A stretch of DNA of 64,000 bases from Buttiauxella sp. A111 (GCF_014189855.1 NZ_BJFN01000003.1:124001-188000); one strand, 5' to 3'. Positions 1 through 10,333 are shown, numbered from the stretch's first letter. Notes: a model not told the origin generated them from the letters alone. Translations and numbers: made by a program.

Positions 1-1
1 A

Positions 2-1006
2 TTAGCCGGTCTTGCTATGGAAGCAGAGGTGGATAGCCGACTGGTCAGCCACACCAATGGTCAATGGCAGGCTGCGAACGGGCCTTTCGAACACTTTGAC
101 AACCTGGGTGAAACGGGCTGGTCACTGCTGGCACAAGCCGTTAACCACTGGCATGCGCCGTCTGCTGAACTGGTACGCCCGTTCCGCGTGTTACCTGACT
201 GGCGTCTGGACGATCTGATGATCTCCTTCTCCGTACCGGGTGGTGGCGTTGGCCCGCATATCGATCAATATGATGTGTTTATTATTCAGGGCATGGGCAG
301 CCGTCGCTGGCGTGTCGGTGACAAACTGCCAATGCGTCAGTTCTGTCCACATCCAGCATTGCTGCACGTTGATCCATTTGAACCGATCATTGATGAAGAT
401 CTGGAACCTGGCGACATTCTGTATATTCCGCCTGGTTTCCCGCACGATGGCTTCACTCATGAAACTGCACTCAACTACTCCGTGGGTTTCCGTGGGCCAA
501 ATGGCCGCGATCTGATCAGCAGCTTTGCTGACTACGCGCTGGAAAACGATTTGGGTGGCGAGCATTACAGCGACCCTGATTTAACCTGCCGTGAGCATCC
601 AGGCAAAGTTGAAGGCTATGAGCTAAATCGCCTGCGCGACATGATGATGGACGTCATCAACCAGCCGGAAGATTTCAAGCAGTGGTTTGGCCGCTTTATC
701 ACCACTCCACGTCATGAACTGGACGTTGCGCCAGCAGAGCCGCCATATCAGCAAGATGAAATCCTCGATGCATTACAAGGTGGTGAAAGCCTGACGCGTT
801 TGAGCGGATTACGCGTGCTGAACGTGGATGGAAAGTTCTTCGTCAATAGCGAACCGATGGAAGCGCCGGTTCCACAAGCCGCTGACGCGCTGTGCCGTTA
901 CACCACGCTGAGCCAAACTGAACTGGGTGACGCATTGCAGAACCCGGAATTTGTTAGTGTTTTGACTGAACTGGTTAACCAGGGTTACTGGTACTTCGAC
1001 GACTAA
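2..1006 (+). CDS. roxA: RoxA (YcfD), ribosomal protein uL16 arginine hydroxylase, 5' end outside the window
   Basis: This is a JmjC-type 2-oxoglutarate/Fe(II) oxygenase that hydroxylates an arginine of ribosomal protein uL16. The frame is open from base 2 and the first ATG, at 17, is internal: residues before it (LAGLA) still match the family, and the full E. coli protein is 373 aa, so about 40 N-terminal residues lie upstream of the window. Iron ligands are visible in the PHIDQYD motif and in PPGFPHDG, within the usual cupin core, followed by the C-terminal dimerisation and winged-helix region ending GYWYFDD. In E. coli roxA is not next to mlrA, so the junction with the next gene is specific to this genome. 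The family call is very secure; the start cannot be given. Confidence 0.95.
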   Translation, partial: LAGLAMEAEVDSRLVSHTNGQWQAANGPFEHFDNLGETGWSLLAQAVNHWHAPSAELVRPFRVLPDWRLDDLMISFSVPGGGVGPHIDQYDVFIIQGMGSRRWRVGDKLPMRQFCPHPALLHVDPFEPIIDEDLEPGDILYIPPGFPHDGFTHETALNYSVGFRGPNGRDLISSFADYALENDLGGEHYSDPDLTCREHPGKVEGYELNRLRDMMMDVINQPEDFKQWFGRFITTPRHELDVAPAEPPYQQDEILDALQGGESLTRLSGLRVLNVDGKFFVNSEPMEAPVPQAADALCRYTTLSQTELGDALQNPEFVSVLTELVNQGYWYFDD

Positions 1007-1034
1007 CACATTTAATGTCAGCTACCGCTACGCG

Positions 1035-1069
1035 AATCCGCCCTACGTTATCTTTTCGTAGGGCGGATT
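1035..1069. repeat. REP-like palindrome downstream of roxA
   Basis: A perfect 13-bp inverted repeat (AATCCGCCCTACG at 1035-1047, its complement at 1057-1069) surrounds a 9-nt loop. The CGTAGGGCGGATTA core resembles the REP/BIME-type palindromes common after enteric genes, and a related element sits at 53767-53824. It may also stabilise or end the roxA transcript, although no strong T-tract follows. Confidence 0.7.
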
Positions 1070-1116
1070 AACGCAAGAAACATTCCCCATTTCCCCTCAA
1101 TGTACTCATAAAACAC

Positions 1117-1141
1117 TTTTAGTTGCGCTCCGTAACTAAAA
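1117..1141. promoter_or_regulatory. 8-bp inverted repeat in the mlrA upstream region
   Basis: TTTTAGTT (1117-1124) and AACTAAAA (1134-1141) form a perfect inverted repeat 67 bp before the mlrA start. It could be an operator or a hairpin in the mlrA leader. No known regulator was recognised. Confidence 0.3.
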
Positions 1142-1208
1142 ATCCCACAGAGTCTTTGCCACTGACTACAGTTATACGGGGGCTTCCCGGGAAGACTTTG
1201 GGGATAAC

Positions 1209-1964
1209 ATGGCGCTTTATACTATCGGTGAAGTGGCTCTGCTTTGTGATATCAATCCCGTAACGTTGCGGGCGTGGCAACGCCGTTACGGGCTACTGAA
1301 ACCTCAGCGCACGGATGGCGGTCATCGATTATTTGACGATGCCGACATCGAACGTATTCGCGAAATCAAACACTGGATAGAGAACGGCGTTCAGGTCAGC
1401 AAAGTGAAAGCCTTGTTGAGCGGTGAACTTCAGGATCTGGAAAGCGGCTGGCGTGAACGTCAGGAGCAATTGCTTCAGCAATTACAAAGCGGCAGCCCGA
1501 ACCGGTTACGCAGCTGGATTGCCGACATTGGCCGCGACTACCCAGCAGAAATTCTCGTCAACCAGCTCTACATCCCTCTGCGTCGTCGCCTGCAATGCCA
1601 TCAAGTCACCCTTAACACCCTACTCAGCCTGCTGGATGGCGCGCTGATCAATTACATTGCGCTGTGTCTGGCATCGGCCCGCAAGCGCAGTGGTAAAGAT
1701 GCGTTATTGGTCGGATGGGATACACCTGACACCACCCGTTTGTGGATGGCAGCATGGATGGCAATACAGCAGGGTTGGCGTATTGATGTATTGGCACATC
1801 CACTGCATCAGCTGCGCCCCGAGCTTTTCGCTCAACAAACGTTATTAGTGTGGTGTGGCGATACGCCGACCCATAACCAGCTTGATCAACTGGAACTCTG
1901 GCGCTGTGCTGGATTACAAATCTTCCCACTGATGAGCAATGGGCATTCGACTCAACGCGCATAA
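1209..1964 (+). CDS. mlrA: MlrA, MerR-family activator of csgD (curli/biofilm)
   Basis: MlrA is a MerR-like DNA-binding activator which in E. coli and Salmonella acts at the csgD promoter, so it controls curli and extracellular matrix. Residues 1-70 are the winged helix-turn-helix (YTIGEVALLCDINPVTLRAW, then RRYGLL and GGHRLF), nearly identical to E. coli. The rest is the MlrA-type effector region, with LRRRLQCHQ and LINYIALCLASARK. At 251 aa it is slightly longer than the E. coli protein (243 aa). The ATG follows a GGGGA ribosome site. The small gene yohO comes next, as in E. coli. Confidence 0.95.
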   Translation: MALYTIGEVALLCDINPVTLRAWQRRYGLLKPQRTDGGHRLFDDADIERIREIKHWIENGVQVSKVKALLSGELQDLESGWRERQEQLLQQLQSGSPNRLRSWIADIGRDYPAEILVNQLYIPLRRRLQCHQVTLNTLLSLLDGALINYIALCLASARKRSGKDALLVGWDTPDTTRLWMAAWMAIQQGWRIDVLAHPLHQLRPELFAQQTLLVWCGDTPTHNQLDQLELWRCAGLQIFPLMSNGHSTQRA

Positions 1965-2038
1965 GACAAACTTAATAGTTCATTAACAAGCCTGCTTCGT
2001 CTTATAATCGCCCCTGTAACATTTGGAGCGAACTGAAT

Positions 2039-2146
2039 ATGAAATTAAGTAAAATTGCCCTGGTGGGCGGTATGCTGGTCATGGCTATCGGCGGGATTGG
2101 CGGCGTAATGCTGGTAGGCTATATCGTCATCCTTCATGGCGCGTGA
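2039..2146 (+). CDS. yohO: YohO small membrane protein (35 aa)
   Basis: This is a 35-residue single-span membrane protein with the sequence start [19 protein letters not shown] and an end GYIVILHGA. It matches E. coli YohO in length, in the GGIGGVML core and in its place between mlrA and yehW. GGAG lies 10 nt before the ATG. Its last 20 bases overlap the end of yehW on the other strand, so the two genes converge tail to tail. No function is established. Confidence 0.88.
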   Translation: MKLSKIALVGGMLVMAIGGIGGVMLVGYIVILHGA

Positions 2147-2858
2147 TGTAACGTAACAGGCGCTCAAACAGGCGGTCGATCACCACTGCCGCCAGCGCGA
2201 CCAGCAAAGCCCCTTGAATCACATAGGCGGTGTTAAAGCCGCTCAGCCCGATGATTATCGGCGAACCCAGGGTACTGGCACCGACGGTTGAGGCAATCGC
2301 TGCGGTACCGATATTAATGATTACCGAGGTGCGGACCCCCGCCAGAATCACCGGCGCGGCGAGAGGGAATTCTACTTTTCGCAGCATTTGCCAGCGGCTC
2401 ATCCCGGCCCCCAACGCAATCTCTTTTGTCGATTCTGGCACCGCCCCCATTCCGGCCAACGTCCCCTGTAAAATCGGCAGCAGGCCGTACAGCACCAGCG
2501 CAATAATCGCAGGCTGTTGACCAAATCCCATCACCGGAACGGCAATTGCCAACACCGCGACGGGCGGAAAAGTTTGCCCAGCCGCCGCGATAGTCTCAAC
2601 CAGTGAGCGAAATTCAAGCCCTGCCGGTCGAGTTACCGCAATTCCCAGCCCTACCCCAATCACAATGGCGACCAGACTGGAAATCCCCACCAGCATGAAG
2701 TGCTTTAGCGCCAGCGCTACAAAACTGTCTTGCTGATACAACGGCCTTTCAAGATCCGGGAAAAGCCAACTGAACAAAGGGCTGCTGTAGGGCATCACGA
2801 CTAACAGCCCGATAAATAGCGCAATGAGCCATAACAAGGGATCACGGAGCAGACGCAT
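2127..2858 (-). CDS. yehW: YehW, inner-membrane permease of the YehZYXW ABC importer
   Basis: YehW is one of two permeases of a compatible-solute (OpuC/ProW-like) ABC importer. The protein is about 243 aa from the chosen ATG at 2858 ([10 protein letters not shown]), the same length as E. coli YehW; GAGG lies 5 nt before it, and longer in-frame starts extend past the conserved N-terminus. Hydrophobic segments cover most of the length. The permease loop that contacts the ATPase is visible at [12 protein letters not shown]. It overlaps the end of yehX by 17 bp and is the last gene of osmF-yehY-yehX-yehW. Confidence 0.93.
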   Translation of the reverse strand: MRLLRDPLLWLIALFIGLLVVMPYSSPLFSWLFPDLERPLYQQDSFVALALKHFMLVGISSLVAIVIGVGLGIAVTRPAGLEFRSLVETIAAAGQTFPPVAVLAIAVPVMGFGQQPAIIALVLYGLLPILQGTLAGMGAVPESTKEIALGAGMSRWQMLRKVEFPLAAPVILAGVRTSVIINIGTAAIASTVGASTLGSPIIIGLSGFNTAYVIQGALLVALAAVVIDRLFERLLRYITRHEG

Positions 2859-3801
2859 TTTCACCTCGCATTTTTTCCCCCTGAACCAGATCGCTAAAAT
2901 GCAAAACACCGGAAGGTTCGCCATGCTGATTCACCACCGGTAACTGCTCGCACTGGCGGAAGACAAATAACGACAACGCCTCGCGTAGACTTAATGTTTC
3001 ACTGATGGGTTCGCCCGCCATTCGCTCCTCGACTCGCACGCGATCGGCGACCTGGCGAAGTGACAATAGCCGCACGCCAAGCTCGCTGCGACCAAAGAAA
3101 TCACGCACGAAATCTGTCGCCGGGCGCGTTAATAGCTCCAGCGGCGTGCCTTGCTGAATCACCTGCCCGCTATCCATAAGTACAATTCGGTCGGCAAGCG
3201 TCAGTGCTTCATCGATATCGTGAGTAACCAACACAATTGTGCGCCCAAGAAGTTGATGGATGCGGATAATCTCTTGTTGCAGCGCGCCGCGTGTCACCGG
3301 ATCAAGCGCACCAAAAGGCTCATCCATCAGCAACACTTCCGGATCGGCTGCCAGCGCACGCGCCACGCCGACTCGTTGCTGTTGCCCACCTGAAAGTTGA
3401 TGCGGATAACGGTCGCGAAATTGCGCCGCCTCAAGCCCGAGCAGATGCAGTAATTCGTCAATTCGCGCACTGATTCGCGCTTTCGGCCATTTCAGCAATT
3501 GCGGTACGGTGGCGATATTTTGGGCCACGCTCCAGTGAGGAAACAGGCCGATTGACTGAATCGCATACCCCATGCGGCGGCGCAGGACTTTCGCGTCAAA
3601 GTTGCGGATCTCTTCTCCGGCAAAACGAATACGCCCGCTATCGTGTTCGATCAGGCGGTTTATCATTTTCAGCGTGGTGGATTTTCCGGAGCCAGAGGTG
3701 CCAATGAGCACAGTGAACTCCCCTTCCTTGATATTCAGCGACAAGTTACTGACTGCCGCCTTGCCCTGGAAAGACTTGCTGACATTCTCAAATTCAATCA
3801 T
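2842..3801 (-). CDS. yehX: YehX, ATPase of the YehZYXW ABC importer
   Basis: YehX is the nucleotide-binding subunit of the importer (319 aa; E. coli 308). Walker A is GTSGSGKST at about residues 34-42, the signature is LSGGQQQR near 137, Walker B is [12 protein letters not shown], and the H-loop is VLVTHD. A C-terminal CBS-type extension (about 245-319) follows, as in OpuA/ProV-type ATPases where it senses ionic strength. Its start overlaps the end of yehY by 4 bp, which indicates translational coupling. Confidence 0.94.
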   Translation of the reverse strand: MIEFENVSKSFQGKAAVSNLSLNIKEGEFTVLIGTSGSGKSTTLKMINRLIEHDSGRIRFAGEEIRNFDAKVLRRRMGYAIQSIGLFPHWSVAQNIATVPQLLKWPKARISARIDELLHLLGLEAAQFRDRYPHQLSGGQQQRVGVARALAADPEVLLMDEPFGALDPVTRGALQQEIIRIHQLLGRTIVLVTHDIDEALTLADRIVLMDSGQVIQQGTPLELLTRPATDFVRDFFGRSELGVRLLSLRQVADRVRVEERMAGEPISETLSLREALSLFVFRQCEQLPVVNQHGEPSGVLHFSDLVQGEKMRGENASAP

Positions 3802-4961
3802 GGCTGTTTTTCCTCAAGTAATGAGATAAACAGTTTAAAAAATGCATCCAGGATAACCGCCAGCGCAATCACCGGGATCACGCCGAGCAACACCAGGTCG
3901 AGCGCGCTACTGAGTAATCCCTGGAAGATAATCGCCCCGAAACCACCCGCACCAATCAGGGCCGCGATAACCGTCATACCAATGGTTTGTACGCACACGA
4001 CGCGCAGGCTGCGTAATAAAACCGGCAGCGCGAGCGGCACTTCGGCCTGCCAGAACACCTGCCAACGCGACATCCCCATACCTTCAGCGCTTTCAATGAT
4101 ATTGCGCGGAACTTGCTGCAACCCTGACACCACGCCGCGTACCAGCGGCAACAACGCGTACAGCACTAGCGCGATCAACGCAGGCGCGACGCCAATCCCA
4201 CTCACGCCCAGGGAGCCTAACCATGGAGCCAGTTTGACCAGTCCCGCCAGCGGTGCGATTAACAAACCGAACAGCGCCACCGAAGGCACCGTTTGAATCA
4301 CATTGAGCACCGAAAATACAGATGATTGCCAGCCTGGGCGGTTGTAACACAGTACGCCCAAGGGCACGCCAATCGCCAATGCGGGCAATAACGTCCCCAA
4401 TAGCAGAGCCAGATGACGAGACAGTGAGTCATTAAACACGTCCTGACGATTGGCGTACTCTTTTAGCAACGAGAGTGAATCAAAATACCCACTCACCAGC
4501 AGCGCCACCGGCACAATCCAGATTTGCAGATTCAGTAGCAAGCGCCAGAGTGCTTTAGGCGTCAGGCGGCTAATAGCATCGGCGCACAATAACAAGCAGA
4601 GCGTTAATGAAAGCCACAGCCCGCTGCCTGGAGACGTGCGTGCAAGCGTGCTGCCATGCGCGGCGAATTGCGATGCGGTACGCCCCATCACCAACAAGAT
4701 GGCAATAAACAACAGTTCGCCCACCAGCAACGTCGACACCAGGGAGGTTGGCCGACACGGAAAGAGAGTAAGACATGCCAGAATGAAAACCGGAATGGAA
4801 AGAATCAACCAGGCATGGGCGGGGAGTTGGTTAAGCGCAATAGATTCCCCGGAAACCAGACGGTTGGGTGCAAAGTTGATAAACGGCAGTACCGCGCCCG
4901 CCACCACCAGTAAAATCACCAGCAGCAGCAGGACGCGGTTATGAATCTTTAGCAAACGCAC
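3798..4961 (-). CDS. yehY: YehY, inner-membrane permease of the YehZYXW ABC importer
   Basis: YehY is the larger permease (387 aa; E. coli 385). Its N-terminal half adds several membrane segments before the conserved BPD-transport domain in the C-terminal half, where the [20 protein letters not shown] loop docks the ATPase. It lies 7 bp downstream of osmF and overlaps yehX by 4 bp. The E. coli operon depends on RpoS and osmotic conditions; the promoter was not traced here. Confidence 0.94.
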   Translation of the reverse strand: MRLLKIHNRVLLLLVILLVVAGAVLPFINFAPNRLVSGESIALNQLPAHAWLILSIPVFILACLTLFPCRPTSLVSTLLVGELLFIAILLVMGRTASQFAAHGSTLARTSPGSGLWLSLTLCLLLCADAISRLTPKALWRLLLNLQIWIVPVALLVSGYFDSLSLLKEYANRQDVFNDSLSRHLALLLGTLLPALAIGVPLGVLCYNRPGWQSSVFSVLNVIQTVPSVALFGLLIAPLAGLVKLAPWLGSLGVSGIGVAPALIALVLYALLPLVRGVVSGLQQVPRNIIESAEGMGMSRWQVFWQAEVPLALPVLLRSLRVVCVQTIGMTVIAALIGAGGFGAIIFQGLLSSALDLVLLGVIPVIALAVILDAFFKLFISLLEEKQP

Positions 4962-4968
4962 ATCCTGT

Positions 4969-5880
4969 CTATTTAACGAAACCTTTCTGTTTCAGGTAAT
5001 CAGCAGCCACTTTCTTCGCATCCAGGCCGTCCACCGCAATGCTGGCATTAAGCTGTTGCAGGGTTTTCTCATCAAGCGAGGCAAAAACAGGTTTTAACCA
5101 TTCGCCCATTTCCGGATACGCTTTCAGAACGCTTTCACGTACCACAGGCGTTGGGGCATAAATCGGCTGCACGCCTTTTGGGTCGCTCAGAGTTTGCAAA
5201 CCGAGCGCGGCCACAGGTCCATCGGTACCGTAAGCCATGGCTGCATTGACACCCGAAGTTTGCTGCGCGGCAGCTTTAATGGTTACGGCAGTATCGCCCC
5301 CGGCCAGTGACAGCAATTGCGGCTGTTCGAGTTTAAAACCATAGGCTTTTTCAAAGGCAGGAAGTGCGTCGGAGCGCTCAATAAATTCAGCGGACGCCGC
5401 CAGTTTGAATTCACCGCCCTTTTTCAGATAAGCGCCGAGATCGTCAAGCGAGGTAAGTTTGTTTTTCTCAGCCAGGTCTTTGCGAACAGCGATGGTCCAG
5501 GTATTGTTCGCCGGAGCGGGGGTTAACCACACCAGATGATTTTTCTCAGCATCCAGTTTTTTGACTTTCTCATAGCCAAGTTGAGCGTTTTTCCAGGCAG
5601 GGTCGTTTTCATCTTTAAAGAAAAATGCCCCGTTACCGGTATATTCCGGGTAGATATCCAGTTCGCCCGCAGTAATGGCCCCGCGCACAACCGGAGTGGT
5701 CCCTAACTGGACTTTATTAACGGTTTTGACGCCGTGACTATCGAGCACCTGCAAAATAATATTACCGAGCAATGAACCTTCGGTATCGATTTTAGAACCC
5801 ACTTTCACGGGTTCTGCTGCCTGCACTCCTGCGGCCAACAACACTAATCCCGCCACACCCCAACGCGCTGATAAATTCAT
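4969..5880 (-). CDS. osmF: OsmF (YehZ), periplasmic binding protein for compatible solutes
   Basis: OsmF is the periplasmic substrate-binding protein of the importer; the E. coli protein binds glycine betaine only weakly. A Sec signal peptide covers roughly residues 1-22 ([21 protein letters not shown]), followed by the OpuAC-type domain with [24 protein letters not shown] and [12 protein letters not shown]. The ATG at 5880 was chosen because AGGA precedes it at normal spacing and the signal peptide starts there; a longer in-frame extension is not part of the family. The protein is 303 aa (E. coli 305). It is the first gene of the four-gene operon. Confidence 0.94.
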   Translation of the reverse strand: MNLSARWGVAGLVLLAAGVQAAEPVKVGSKIDTEGSLLGNIILQVLDSHGVKTVNKVQLGTTPVVRGAITAGELDIYPEYTGNGAFFFKDENDPAWKNAQLGYEKVKKLDAEKNHLVWLTPAPANNTWTIAVRKDLAEKNKLTSLDDLGAYLKKGGEFKLAASAEFIERSDALPAFEKAYGFKLEQPQLLSLAGGDTAVTIKAAAQQTSGVNAAMAYGTDGPVAALGLQTLSDPKGVQPIYAPTPVVRESVLKAYPEMGEWLKPVFASLDEKTLQQLNASIAVDGLDAKKVAADYLKQKGFVK

Positions 5881-5977
5881 TATGCTTCCTCGCTGTTGTT
5901 CTCTCTTAAAAATCATGGAGTCGCAAAAGTTTAGCCGAAAATTAAGTGGTTGTGGGCGCATGGGGGGCAGAATAAGA

Positions 5978-6001
5978 AAAGGGCCGGTAAGCCGGCCCTT
6001 T
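5978..6001 (-). terminator. Rho-independent terminator after bglX
   Basis: A 10-bp stem (AAAGGGCCGG / CCGGCCCTTT) with a 4-nt loop is followed on the minus strand by TTTTCTTATT. It sits 32 bp beyond the bglX stop and separates bglX from the osmF operon. Confidence 0.85.
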
Positions 6002-6032
6002 ATTTGGAAAAAGGAAAAGTGGCTAGCGTGAA

Positions 6033-8330
6033 CTAGTTCAGTTCAAACTCGCCCTGTTTCACGCGAGCTGAATCCAGCCCAATAAACACATTGAATTTGC
6101 CTGGTTCAGCAACATGCTTCATCTGCGCGTTCCAGAACTTCAGTGCTTCAACGTCAATCGGGAAACTTACCGTCTGAGTTTCACCCGGTTTCAGCGACAC
6201 TTTCTTAAAGCCTTTCAGCTCTTTGACCGGACGACTCATTGAAGCGGTGACATCTCGCAGATACATCTGCACAACGGTTTCACCCTCGCGGTCGCCGGTG
6301 TTTTTCACTTCAACACTCGCTTCCACTTTGCCGTCAGCATTCATCGAAGGCGCAGACATTTTCACATCAGAAACGGTGAATGTGGTGTAGCTCAGGCCAT
6401 AACCGAATGGGAACAGCGGGCCGTTAGCTTCGTCGAAATAACGGGAAGTGTATTTGTTCGGTTTCTCCGGATTGTACGGACGCCCGGTATTTAAGTGGCT
6501 GTAGTACGTTGGGATCTGTCCGACAGAACGCGGGAAGGACATCGGCAATTTGCCTGAAGGGTTGTAATCGCCAAACAAGATATCAGCAACAGCGTTACCG
6601 CCTTCGGTGCCGCTATACCAGGCTTCCAGCAGTGCATCAGCCTGTTGATTTTCTTTGACCAGTGCCAGTGGGCGACCATTCATTAATACCAGAACTAACG
6701 GTTTGCCGGTCGCTTTCAGCGCGGCAATTAAATCGCGCTGGCTTTGCGGCAGGACGAGGTCGGTACGGCTGGAGGCTTCGTGCGCCATACCTTGCGCCTC
6801 GCCCACTACGGCAACCACCACATCAGCTGATTTCGCAGTGTTGACAGCTTCGTCAATCATCGCTTGGGCAGAACGGCTGTCGACACTCACCGCCGGCTCG
6901 TACTGGTTCAGGAATGCCACAATGTCTTTTTCGTCGGTGACGTTAGCGCCTTTGGCGACCACGATCTTAGCGTTGTCACCCACCGCATTTTTGATGCCCT
7001 GCAACACGGTAATGGTTTGATCGGCCACACCCGCAGCAGACCAGCTTCCCATCATGTCGCGTTTGCTATCGGCCAGCGGCCCCACCACGGCAATAGTGCC
7101 CGATTTTTTCAGCGGCAAGGTTTGCAGGCGGTTTTTCAGCAGAACCATACTTTCGCGTGCCACTTCACGAGCTTCTTTACGATGCAGGCGGCTTTCAGCG
7201 TTAGTATCTTCCGGGTCAGACTCTTTCGGCCCTAAGTGGCTGTAGGGATCATTAAACAGACCCATATCATATTTCACGTTCAGCACGTGACGCGTTGCGT
7301 CATCGAGTTCCGCCATCGGCACCGCGCCACTTTTCACAAGCTCAGGCAAGTATTTGCTGTAGTACTCATCGCTCATACTCATGTTGATGCCGGAATTCAG
7401 TGCGACACGCACCGCATCTTTCGGATCACTCGCCACACCGTGCTTGATCAGTTCTTTGATTGCACCGTGGTCAGAAATGGTGATGCCTTTGAATTTCCAC
7501 TCATCGCGCAGCAAATCTTTGAGCAACCAGGTATCCGACGATGCCGGTGTACCGTTCAGCGAGTTCAGCGCCACCATTACGCCACCGCTGCCCGCATCAA
7601 GCGCAGCTTTGTATGGCGGCATATAGTCGTTGAACAAGCGTTGGGTGCTCATATCCACGGTGTTGTACTCTTTGCCACCTTCGACCGCGCCATAGGCTGC
7701 GAAGTGTTTGACGCTGGTCATCACCGAGTAGCGTTCTGCCGGGCTTTTGCCTTGCATCGCTTCCACCATGGTGCGCCCCATGATTGAAGTCAGATAAGTA
7801 TCTTCACCAAATCCTTCAGACACACGGCCCCAGCGCGGGTCGCGGGAAACGTCAACCATCGGTGCCCACGTCATGTTCAGGCCATCGTCTGCGGCTTCAT
7901 AAGCAGAAACGCGCCCTACCGTTTTCACGGCATCCAGATTAAAGGATGAGGCTAAACCCAGGCTTATCGGGAACACGGTACGTTGACCATGCACGACATC
8001 GTAGGCGAAGAATAATGGAATGTGCAGACGGCTCAGGCTCATCACCTGGTCCTGCATGGCACGGATATCGTGGCGGGTTACGGTGTTGAAAATCGCCCCA
8101 ACCTGCCCGTCTTTGATCATCTCGCGAATGGCTTCTTTCGGGTTATCCGGCCCGACGCTGATTAACCGCAGTTGACCGATTTTCTCGTCAGTGGTCATTT
8201 GTTTCAGCAAATCGGTGACGAAGGCGTCACGTGCTTCTGGCGTTAACGGGTGCGGGCCAAACATTTCAGACGCTACCGCAGGTTGCAGCGCAAGGCTAAC
8301 TGCGAAACTTACAGAACAGAGCCATTTCAT
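6033..8330 (-). CDS. bglX: BglX, periplasmic beta-D-glucosidase (GH3)
   Basis: BglX is a family-3 glycoside hydrolase of the periplasm that cleaves beta-glucosides. The chosen start (8330, MKWLCSV) gives 765 aa, the E. coli length. AGAGAG lies 8 nt upstream and a signal peptide follows directly (to about residue 20). The (beta/alpha)8 domain holds the nucleophile motif TISDHGAIKEL, with KHFAAYG before it. The second alpha/beta domain (about 390-560) and a C-terminal fibronectin-like domain (from about 660) follow. The gene is divergent from dld across a 193-bp gap. Confidence 0.96.
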   Translation of the reverse strand: MKWLCSVSFAVSLALQPAVASEMFGPHPLTPEARDAFVTDLLKQMTTDEKIGQLRLISVGPDNPKEAIREMIKDGQVGAIFNTVTRHDIRAMQDQVMSLSRLHIPLFFAYDVVHGQRTVFPISLGLASSFNLDAVKTVGRVSAYEAADDGLNMTWAPMVDVSRDPRWGRVSEGFGEDTYLTSIMGRTMVEAMQGKSPAERYSVMTSVKHFAAYGAVEGGKEYNTVDMSTQRLFNDYMPPYKAALDAGSGGVMVALNSLNGTPASSDTWLLKDLLRDEWKFKGITISDHGAIKELIKHGVASDPKDAVRVALNSGINMSMSDEYYSKYLPELVKSGAVPMAELDDATRHVLNVKYDMGLFNDPYSHLGPKESDPEDTNAESRLHRKEAREVARESMVLLKNRLQTLPLKKSGTIAVVGPLADSKRDMMGSWSAAGVADQTITVLQGIKNAVGDNAKIVVAKGANVTDEKDIVAFLNQYEPAVSVDSRSAQAMIDEAVNTAKSADVVVAVVGEAQGMAHEASSRTDLVLPQSQRDLIAALKATGKPLVLVLMNGRPLALVKENQQADALLEAWYSGTEGGNAVADILFGDYNPSGKLPMSFPRSVGQIPTYYSHLNTGRPYNPEKPNKYTSRYFDEANGPLFPFGYGLSYTTFTVSDVKMSAPSMNADGKVEASVEVKNTGDREGETVVQMYLRDVTASMSRPVKELKGFKKVSLKPGETQTVSFPIDVEALKFWNAQMKHVAEPGKFNVFIGLDSARVKQGEFELN

Positions 8331-8523
8331 CGACATTACTCTCTTGCTCAAGCCGCCACCCAGGGCAGCACGAAGTGTTAAGAGATGCAGTGTGCCACAA
8401 CGTCATGTCGGTAAGAAGAGCGAGTCTGATGTTATATGCTGATTTTTCGAGCGTTTCGGAAGATTCATTACCCATTTTCAGGCTATGCTTGAAGACTTCA
8501 CTATTTTCACAAGGAGTGGATAG

Positions 8524-10248
8524 ATGTCTAACCCGTTTATTAATGAGCTAAGCCGCCTGGTGGGCAGTCAACATGTGCTAACCGATGCGGCAAAAACGGC
8601 ACGTTATCGTAAAGGCTTCCGCTCCGGCCAGGGCGATGCGCTGGCGGTCGTTTTCCCCGGTACTTTGCTTGAGTTATGGCGAGTGCTGAGCGCGTGTGTC
8701 AGCACCGACAAAATCATTCTGATGCAGGCGGCTAATACCGGTTTAACCGAAGGCTCAACCCCAAATGGCAACGATTACGATCGTGAAATTGTCATCATCA
8801 GCACGCTGCGTCTGGATAAATTACAGTTGTTGGATGGTGGAAAGCAGGTACTCGCGTTTCCCGGCAGCACACTCTATCAACTGGAAAAAGCGCTTAAACC
8901 CCTTGGACGTGAGCCGCACTCCGTTATCGGTTCGTCTTGTATTGGGGCTTCGGTCATTGGCGGGATTTGTAATAACTCCGGCGGCTCCCTGGTAAAACGT
9001 GGGCCAGCCTATACAGAGATGGCGCTGTATGCGCGTATTGATGAGCAAGGCAAATTAACCCTGGTGAACCATCTGGGAATCGACCTCGGTGCCACACCGG
9101 AGCAAATTCTCGGCAAGCTCGATGACGAGCGAGTGAAGCCAGAAAATGTGCTGCACGACCAGCGCCAGGCATCAGATAAAGACTATGCCGAGCGCGTGCG
9201 CAACGTTGATGCGGACACGCCATCACGCTTTAATGCTGATCCAAGCCGCCTATTTGAAGCCTCTGGCTGTGCCGGGAAACTCGCCGTCTTTGCTGTACGC
9301 CTCGACACCTTTGTTGCCGAAAAGCAAAACGAAGTGTTTTACATCGGCACCAACAAACCTGAAGTCCTGACCGAAATCCGCCGCCATATCCTGGCAAATT
9401 TTGAAAACCTGCCCGTCGCGGGCGAATACATGCACCGGGATATTTACGATATTGCCGAGGTGTATGGAAAAGACACGTTCATGATGATCGATAAACTCGG
9501 TACCGACAAACTGCCGATGTTCTTCACCCTGAAGGGCCGGACGGATGCGTGGCTTGAAAAAGTCCCGTTCGTTAAGCCTCACTTCACCGATCGTGTTTTA
9601 CAGCGCCTGAGTCGCTGGACTCCGGGCCATTTACCGCCGCGTATGAAAGAGTGGCGTGGAAAATACGAACATCATCTGTTGTTGAAGATGTCCGGTGAAG
9701 GGATTGCTGAAGCACGCAACTGGCTGGAAAGTTATTTCCAGCAGGCGGAAGGTGGCTTTTTCGTCTGTACGCCAACGGAAGGGGCGAAAGCATTTTTACA
9801 CCGCTTCGCCGCAGCGGGTGCCGCGATACGTTATCACGCGGTACATGCTAACGAAGTCGAAGATATCCTGGCGTTGGATATCGCTCTGCGTCGTAACGAC
9901 CAGGAGTGGTTTGAGCATTTACCGCCGGAAATCAGCAGCCAGATAAGCCATAGCTTGTATTACGGCCACTTCATGTGCCATGTCTTCCATCAGGATTACA
10001 TTGTGAAGAAAGGGGTTGATGTTCATGCGTTGAAAGAGCAGATGCTCGAGCTGCTTCGCGCGCGCGGGGCGCAGTATCCGGCTGAACATAACGTCGGGCA
10101 TTTGTATGAAGCGCCAGACAGCTTAAAACAGTTTTATCAGGCCAATGACCCGACTAACAGCATGAACCCAGGCATTGGTAAAACCACCAAGCATAAATGG
10201 TGGGAGGAAAAGGACTGTAACCATACGCATCACCACGGCCCTCATTAA
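8524..10248 (+). CDS. dld: Dld, quinone-dependent D-lactate dehydrogenase
   Basis: Dld is a peripheral membrane flavoenzyme that oxidises D-lactate to pyruvate and passes electrons to quinone. It is 574 aa (E. coli 571). The N-terminal FAD-binding PCMH domain shows TGLTEGSTPNG and IGSSCIGASVIGGICNNSGGS. The substrate/cap and membrane-binding regions follow, then the C-terminal segment with HNVGHLYEAP and a histidine-rich tail (HTHHHGPH). AAGGAG lies 7 nt before the ATG. Confidence 0.96.
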   Translation: MSNPFINELSRLVGSQHVLTDAAKTARYRKGFRSGQGDALAVVFPGTLLELWRVLSACVSTDKIILMQAANTGLTEGSTPNGNDYDREIVIISTLRLDKLQLLDGGKQVLAFPGSTLYQLEKALKPLGREPHSVIGSSCIGASVIGGICNNSGGSLVKRGPAYTEMALYARIDEQGKLTLVNHLGIDLGATPEQILGKLDDERVKPENVLHDQRQASDKDYAERVRNVDADTPSRFNADPSRLFEASGCAGKLAVFAVRLDTFVAEKQNEVFYIGTNKPEVLTEIRRHILANFENLPVAGEYMHRDIYDIAEVYGKDTFMMIDKLGTDKLPMFFTLKGRTDAWLEKVPFVKPHFTDRVLQRLSRWTPGHLPPRMKEWRGKYEHHLLLKMSGEGIAEARNWLESYFQQAEGGFFVCTPTEGAKAFLHRFAAAGAAIRYHAVHANEVEDILALDIALRRNDQEWFEHLPPEISSQISHSLYYGHFMCHVFHQDYIVKKGVDVHALKEQMLELLRARGAQYPAEHNVGHLYEAPDSLKQFYQANDPTNSMNPGIGKTTKHKWWEEKDCNHTHHHGPH

Positions 10249-10320
10249 GTTATGCCGCCAAATAACAGGATTGAGTTGTTGCTCGCTTGTTTTTTGTACT
10301 AGATTAAGATGCGACACAAA

Positions 10321-10333
10321 GTGGTGTGACCAC
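10321..10333. promoter_or_regulatory. TGGT-N3-ACCA palindrome upstream of pat
   Basis: GTGGTGTGACCAC is a 5+3+5 palindrome of the TGGT-NNN-ACCA type used by FadR/PdhR-subfamily GntR regulators. It is nested in a wider inverted repeat (AAAGTGG at 10318, CCACTTT at 10337). It lies between dld and pat, 36 bp before the pat start. The regulator is unknown, and a hairpin ending dld transcription is an alternative. Confidence 0.35.

Noticed and set aside
17-19. ATG at 17 as the roxA start
   Set aside because: The residues encoded before it continue the RoxA family sequence, so the gene is cut by the window edge.
3643-4296. 217-codon open frame across the yehX/yehY junction on the plus strand
   Set aside because: Antisense to two conserved transporter genes, with a composition (Ser/Thr/Pro-rich) typical of a shadow frame.
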